Positions 61,586 through 64,000 of a DNA stretch of 64,000 bases are shown piece by piece. Location of the stretch: contig NZ_FSQW01000002.1 in the NCBI RefSeq assembly GCF_900128895.1, forward strand, positions 1,302,001 to 1,366,000, given 5' to 3'. The DNA is from Parasphingorhabdus marina DSM 22363 (GTDB taxonomy: Bacteria > Pseudomonadota > Alphaproteobacteria > Sphingomonadales > Sphingomonadaceae). The notes beneath the pieces were generated by a model that did no database searches, was not told the DNA's origin, and saw nothing but the letters and a program-made list of their open reading frames with translations. The position numbers were made by a program, and so were the translations under genes. Every line of letters starts with the position of its first letter. The first letter of the stretch is position 1.

Positions 61586-62209
61586 ATGACCTATAAATTT
61601 CTCGACATGCTGACCACCGATGCGGTGAAACAGGCGCAGGCCGACAATGGCGCCCGGGACCAGTGGGAAGATTTTGCCGGCGAGCGCCTGTTTGACCGTT
61701 TTGACGACAAAGCCGCCGCTTTCATTGCTGCACGCGACAGCTTTTACATGGCCAGCGTTTCGGAAAATGGCTGGCCCTATCTGCAGCATCGCGGCGGCCC
61801 GGCGGGATTTTTGAAGATCCTCGATGATCAGACGCTCGGCTTTGCGGATTTTCGCGGCAACCGGCAGTACATCAGTCTCGGCAACACCCGCGCCGATGAC
61901 CGCGTTGCGCTGTTCATGGTCGACTATCCCCGGCGCAAGCGCCTCAAGCTGCTCGGCCATGTCCAGGCGCATGCGCTGGATGCGGACCCGGACCTGACCC
62001 GCCGCATCGTCGACCGCGACTATGCCGGCCAGCCCGAGCGGGTCATGACAATTTCACTCGAAGCCTATGACTGGAACTGCCCGCAACATATCATTCCGCG
62101 CTACACCAAAGACATGGTCGACCAGGCCGCCAAACCGCTGCAGGACGAGATCGCGCGGCTGACAGCCGAGAATGAAGCGCTGAAAGCGCGACTGCAAGGC
62201 GATGCGTGA
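61586..62209 (+). CDS. pyridoxamine 5'-phosphate oxidase-like FMN-binding protein
   Basis: A 207-residue split-barrel flavin protein: DSFYMASVSENGWPYLQHRGG, GFADFRGNRQYISLGN and RVALFMVDYPRRKRLKLLGH match the PNPOx-like family, which binds FMN or F420. The C-terminal 25 residues (LQDEIARLTAENEALKARL) form a coiled coil that is not part of the core. The ATG is preceded by CAGGAGATCC. It may belong to the SoxR operon (103 bases after the VOC stop, past an inverted repeat at 61496-61510). Substrate unknown. Confidence 0.83.
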   Translation: MTYKFLDMLTTDAVKQAQADNGARDQWEDFAGERLFDRFDDKAAAFIAARDSFYMASVSENGWPYLQHRGGPAGFLKILDDQTLGFADFRGNRQYISLGNTRADDRVALFMVDYPRRKRLKLLGHVQAHALDADPDLTRRIVDRDYAGQPERVMTISLEAYDWNCPQHIIPRYTKDMVDQAAKPLQDEIARLTAENEALKARLQGDA

Positions 62210-62222
62210 GCGCAACCCTAGC

Positions 62223-62291
62223 CGTCATGCTGAATTCATTTCAGCATCCATCTAGCCCAGCCATGGATCCTGAACCAAGTTCAGGATGACG
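62223..62291. repeat. pair of REP-like elements in inverted order
   Basis: Two 27-base units, CGTCATGCTGAATTCATTTC onward (62223-62249) and the inverted copy ending GTTCAGGATGACG (62265-62291), separated by 15 bases. Each unit is itself a hairpin (CTGAA..TTCAG). This REP-doublet design (BIME-like) is frequent in sphingomonad intergenic regions. Confidence 0.65.
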
Positions 62292-62308
62292 ATGTCCGCT
62301 AAATCACG

Positions 62309-62641
62309 CTAGTGCCGACAGGATTGCGGGTCGATTTTAATCACATGCCCATTCGATTCCGCTTCAACTGAATCCCCAACCCGACACTGTCGGAGCAGTA
62401 CAATTGGTACGCGGGTACGCATGATCACTCCTTCCCCGGTTTTGACCATGACCACCATGTTGTCAGCGCCCCGGGCACTGTACCCAGCCGATGATCCGAA
62501 ACTCACTATAGTGGCTTCAGTTGCCGTGAAGGGGCCCATTTCTGCTCTTTGTTCGATCCCGTACGAATAGACCAGAGCCGCTACAATCATCGCCACGATG
62601 GCAATTGCGCTCCACTCCCTTGACAACCAGTGCCGAAACAT
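62309..62641 (-). CDS. hypothetical single-span membrane protein
   Basis: A 110-residue protein with one hydrophobic helix (residues 10-28, AIAIVAMIVAALVYSYG) and a beta-rich outer domain (ATIVSFGSSAGYSARG, VVMVKTGEGVIMRTRVPIVL, HVIKIDPQSC). The outer part looks like an OB or SH3-type barrel but no family is recognised. It is the last gene of the minus-strand group; it starts nine bases after the stop of the oxidoreductase gene. The REP doublet lies just behind its end. Confidence 0.65.
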   Translation of the reverse strand: MFRHWLSREWSAIAIVAMIVAALVYSYGIEQRAEMGPFTATEATIVSFGSSAGYSARGADNMVVMVKTGEGVIMRTRVPIVLLRQCRVGDSVEAESNGHVIKIDPQSCRH

Positions 62642-62650
62642 ACCGACCCT

Positions 62651-63787
62651 TTACAGTGTCGGATTCACCAGCACTTTCTCGCCCGTCGCTTTCTTCTCAT
62701 AGGCCTTGGCGGTTTCGGGATCGATCATGTCCATCAGGCTGATTTCACTGGAATAGTCGCTGTGGAAAATGCCATTGCGTTCCTCGACCGTATACATCCG
62801 CATTTCCATCATGCGTTCCATGCCAACCTCTTCGAGATGCGGGGTCAGCAGCCAGCCGCCGACACCCCAGTAGAGACCGTAACCCGCGCCGAGAATCGTG
62901 TCGCCGGTATCGAGACGTCCATAGATATAGACCTGCTTGTTGACGGTGGAGCCATAGACACTGAATTCCGCGCCGCGCTTGGCCGCAGCCTGTTCCATGG
63001 CGGTGAGGATGTAATTGGCCATTTTGCCACCGCCAATGGCATCAAAGCCCAGCGTCGCACCGGTTTCGGCCAAAGCATCGACAAGCTTCGGCATGAAGTC
63101 GTCCTTTGATGAATCCAGCACATGTCCCTCCGGCAGACCGATATCTGTCAGGATTTTCTTCTGCGCATCGCTCCGCACAATGGCGACCAGCGGAATATTT
63201 TCCTTCAGGCACAGCTTCGCGAGCATCTGGCCGAGATTAGAGGCGGCCGCGGTGTGGACCAGCGCCTCATGACCTTCGGAGCGCATCGTGTTGACGAAAC
63301 CCTGCGCGGTCATCGGATTGACGAACAGGCTGGCGCCTTCTTTCGCCGGCGCGCCTTCCGGGAGCGGCACACACATCATCGCGGGCATTACGCGGTGGGT
63401 GCGATACATTTCTCCGCCAACGATGGTGACGGTCTTGCCAAGTAGTGCCTGTGCCGCGTCAGAGGCTCCGGCAGCCACCACCTTGCCTGCGCCTTCGTTT
63501 CCTGCCGGCAGCTTCTTGCCCTTGCGACCGGCGAAAATGCGCATCATCGCCGGATCGATATCCGCAACCAGCGCCGGGTGACCGTCGACCGTCTCGCTGC
63601 GCACCGTATCCATCTGGGCGGGTGCGGTCAGCAGGCCGAGATCGGACGGATTGATTGGCACGGCTTCCATCTCGACAACCACCTCGTGGTCAGCCGGCTC
63701 CGGCACATCATAGGGCTCAATTGAAAGCACCAGCTTGCCGTCGTCGGTTACGGTGGTGAAAAGTTGTTTGGCGTTGTCGATGCTCAT
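62651..63787 (-). CDS. zinc-binding dehydrogenase-like (MDR family) oxidoreductase
   Basis: A 378-residue medium-chain dehydrogenase/reductase: GroES-like domain (EAVPINPSDLGLLTAP), catalytic-domain entrance PAGNEGAGKVVAAGA, NAD(P) site with ALVHTAAASNLGQMLAKL (AxxSxxGxxx pattern) and LGFDAIGGGKMANYIL. The classical zinc ligands are absent, so it belongs to the quinone-oxidoreductase-like branch. Substrate unknown. It follows the partial nitronate monooxygenase gene by 28 bases, same strand, and precedes the small membrane protein. Confidence 0.85.
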   Translation of the reverse strand: MSIDNAKQLFTTVTDDGKLVLSIEPYDVPEPADHEVVVEMEAVPINPSDLGLLTAPAQMDTVRSETVDGHPALVADIDPAMMRIFAGRKGKKLPAGNEGAGKVVAAGASDAAQALLGKTVTIVGGEMYRTHRVMPAMMCVPLPEGAPAKEGASLFVNPMTAQGFVNTMRSEGHEALVHTAAASNLGQMLAKLCLKENIPLVAIVRSDAQKKILTDIGLPEGHVLDSSKDDFMPKLVDALAETGATLGFDAIGGGKMANYILTAMEQAAAKRGAEFSVYGSTVNKQVYIYGRLDTGDTILGAGYGLYWGVGGWLLTPHLEEVGMERMMEMRMYTVEERNGIFHSDYSSEISLMDMIDPETAKAYEKKATGEKVLVNPTL

Positions 63788-63815
63788 CAGATGTTCCTCT
63801 TTTAATATGCTGATT

Positions 63816-64000
63816 TCAGAATGTCTTTGCGGCGTTCAGGGCGCCCATACGTTCGGTAATGGCGAAAAACTCTTCCACCGTTTCGTCAATAATCTGTCTG
63901 GCAGTTTTTACCTCGTCAATCAAACCGGAAGACTGTCCGGCCAAACCAACAGCCGCTTCCATGTCCCCGCCGAAATAGACATCCAATATGCCCTTGAACG
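63816..64000 (-). CDS. nitronate monooxygenase-like protein, N-terminal part outside window
   Basis: Only the last 61 residues are inside the window, ending with TGA at 63816. The visible piece reads LDVYFGGDMEAAVGLAGQSS and then LIDEVKTARQIIDETV, which fits the C-terminal end of FMN-dependent nitronate monooxygenases (AGQ...GLIDE pattern). The assignment rests on this piece only. The same orientation and small gap suggest an operon with the MDR enzyme. Confidence 0.7.
   Translation of the reverse strand, partial: FKGILDVYFGGDMEAAVGLAGQSSGLIDEVKTARQIIDETVEEFFAITERMGALNAAKTF

Overview
The window is chromosomal DNA of an alphaproteobacterium, most likely a member of the Sphingomonadales (inference: a relative of Sphingopyxis or Sphingorhabdus). 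Reasons: two proteins end in the PEPxxWA-type sorting tail typical of sphingomonads, metH is split into two adjacent genes behind an ArsR-methyltransferase regulator, and the general gene content fits (DUF1489, tol-pal, SoxR, a bacterial CDC48-type ATPase). I see no rRNA, tRNA, insertion sequence, prophage or CRISPR array. Nearly all of the window is ordinary housekeeping and envelope genes. The interesting signals are mostly small: operators, RNA structures and two interrupted genes.

Layout. 0-5 kb: tail of a PEP-CTERM protein, a membrane hydroxylase, rpoZ, a phospholipase-D-like enzyme, a beta-lactamase-fold lipoprotein and two small lipoproteins. 5-11 kb: the methionine operon (ArsR-methyltransferase regulator, metF, metH in two pieces) behind a perfect palindrome. 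11-19 kb: a second PEP-CTERM protein, a beta-helix protein, a phosphodiesterase-type alkaline phosphatase, a DsbD-type electron carrier with a redoxin partner, a highly structured intergenic segment, a hypothetical gene and an exported methyltransferase-like protein. 19-25 kb: uvrB, a DUF3617 lipoprotein, two VOC proteins, an M20 amidohydrolase, a DksA/TraR-like gene with a stop codon inside its zinc finger, and an HNH protein. 25-30 kb: ybgC-tolQ-tolR-tolA-tolB-pal. 30-42 kb: M16 protease, lipid methyltransferase-like protein, monooxygenase plus MFS transporter, CDC48-type ATPase, a candidate small RNA, LysR regulator, cyclophilin, mgtE. 42-50 kb: a Fur-box gene with a frameshift, cyclase-family protein, FkbM methyltransferase, and the coupled set mutY / serine hydrolase / nudC on the minus strand. 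48-56 kb: DciA-like DUF721, two DsbA-like proteins, smc, a PadR regulator coupled to a membrane protein. 56-64 kb: a phosphate-type porin with a Pho box, an S9 peptidase, soxR with a good SoxR promoter in front of two VOC genes and an FMN-flavoprotein-like gene, REP-like repeats, and a minus-strand oxidoreductase group cut by the window end.

How the genes work together. The methionine block re-methylates homocysteine and is probably controlled by its own first gene through the palindrome. The Tol-Pal block maintains the outer membrane during division. DsbD plus redoxin and the two DsbA-like proteins handle periplasmic thiols. MutY and NudC are translationally coupled and both deal with damaged or surplus nucleotides. 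SoxR, at 60 kb, probably controls the VOC/flavoprotein genes next to it rather than a distant regulon.

The observations I would check first are: (1) an orphan, very strong minus-strand terminator preceded by an anti-Shine-Dalgarno-like segment (38.1 kb), a probable small RNA; (2) the UGA at a zinc-finger cysteine in the DksA/TraR-like gene (24.74 kb); (3) the +1 frameshift at a UUUU-GA site in a Fur-box gene (42.44 kb); (4) the multi-stem intergenic element at 17.4-17.6 kb; and (5) the SoxR promoter at 60.53 kb. No search or folding program was run; functions rest on motifs read from the translated sequence.
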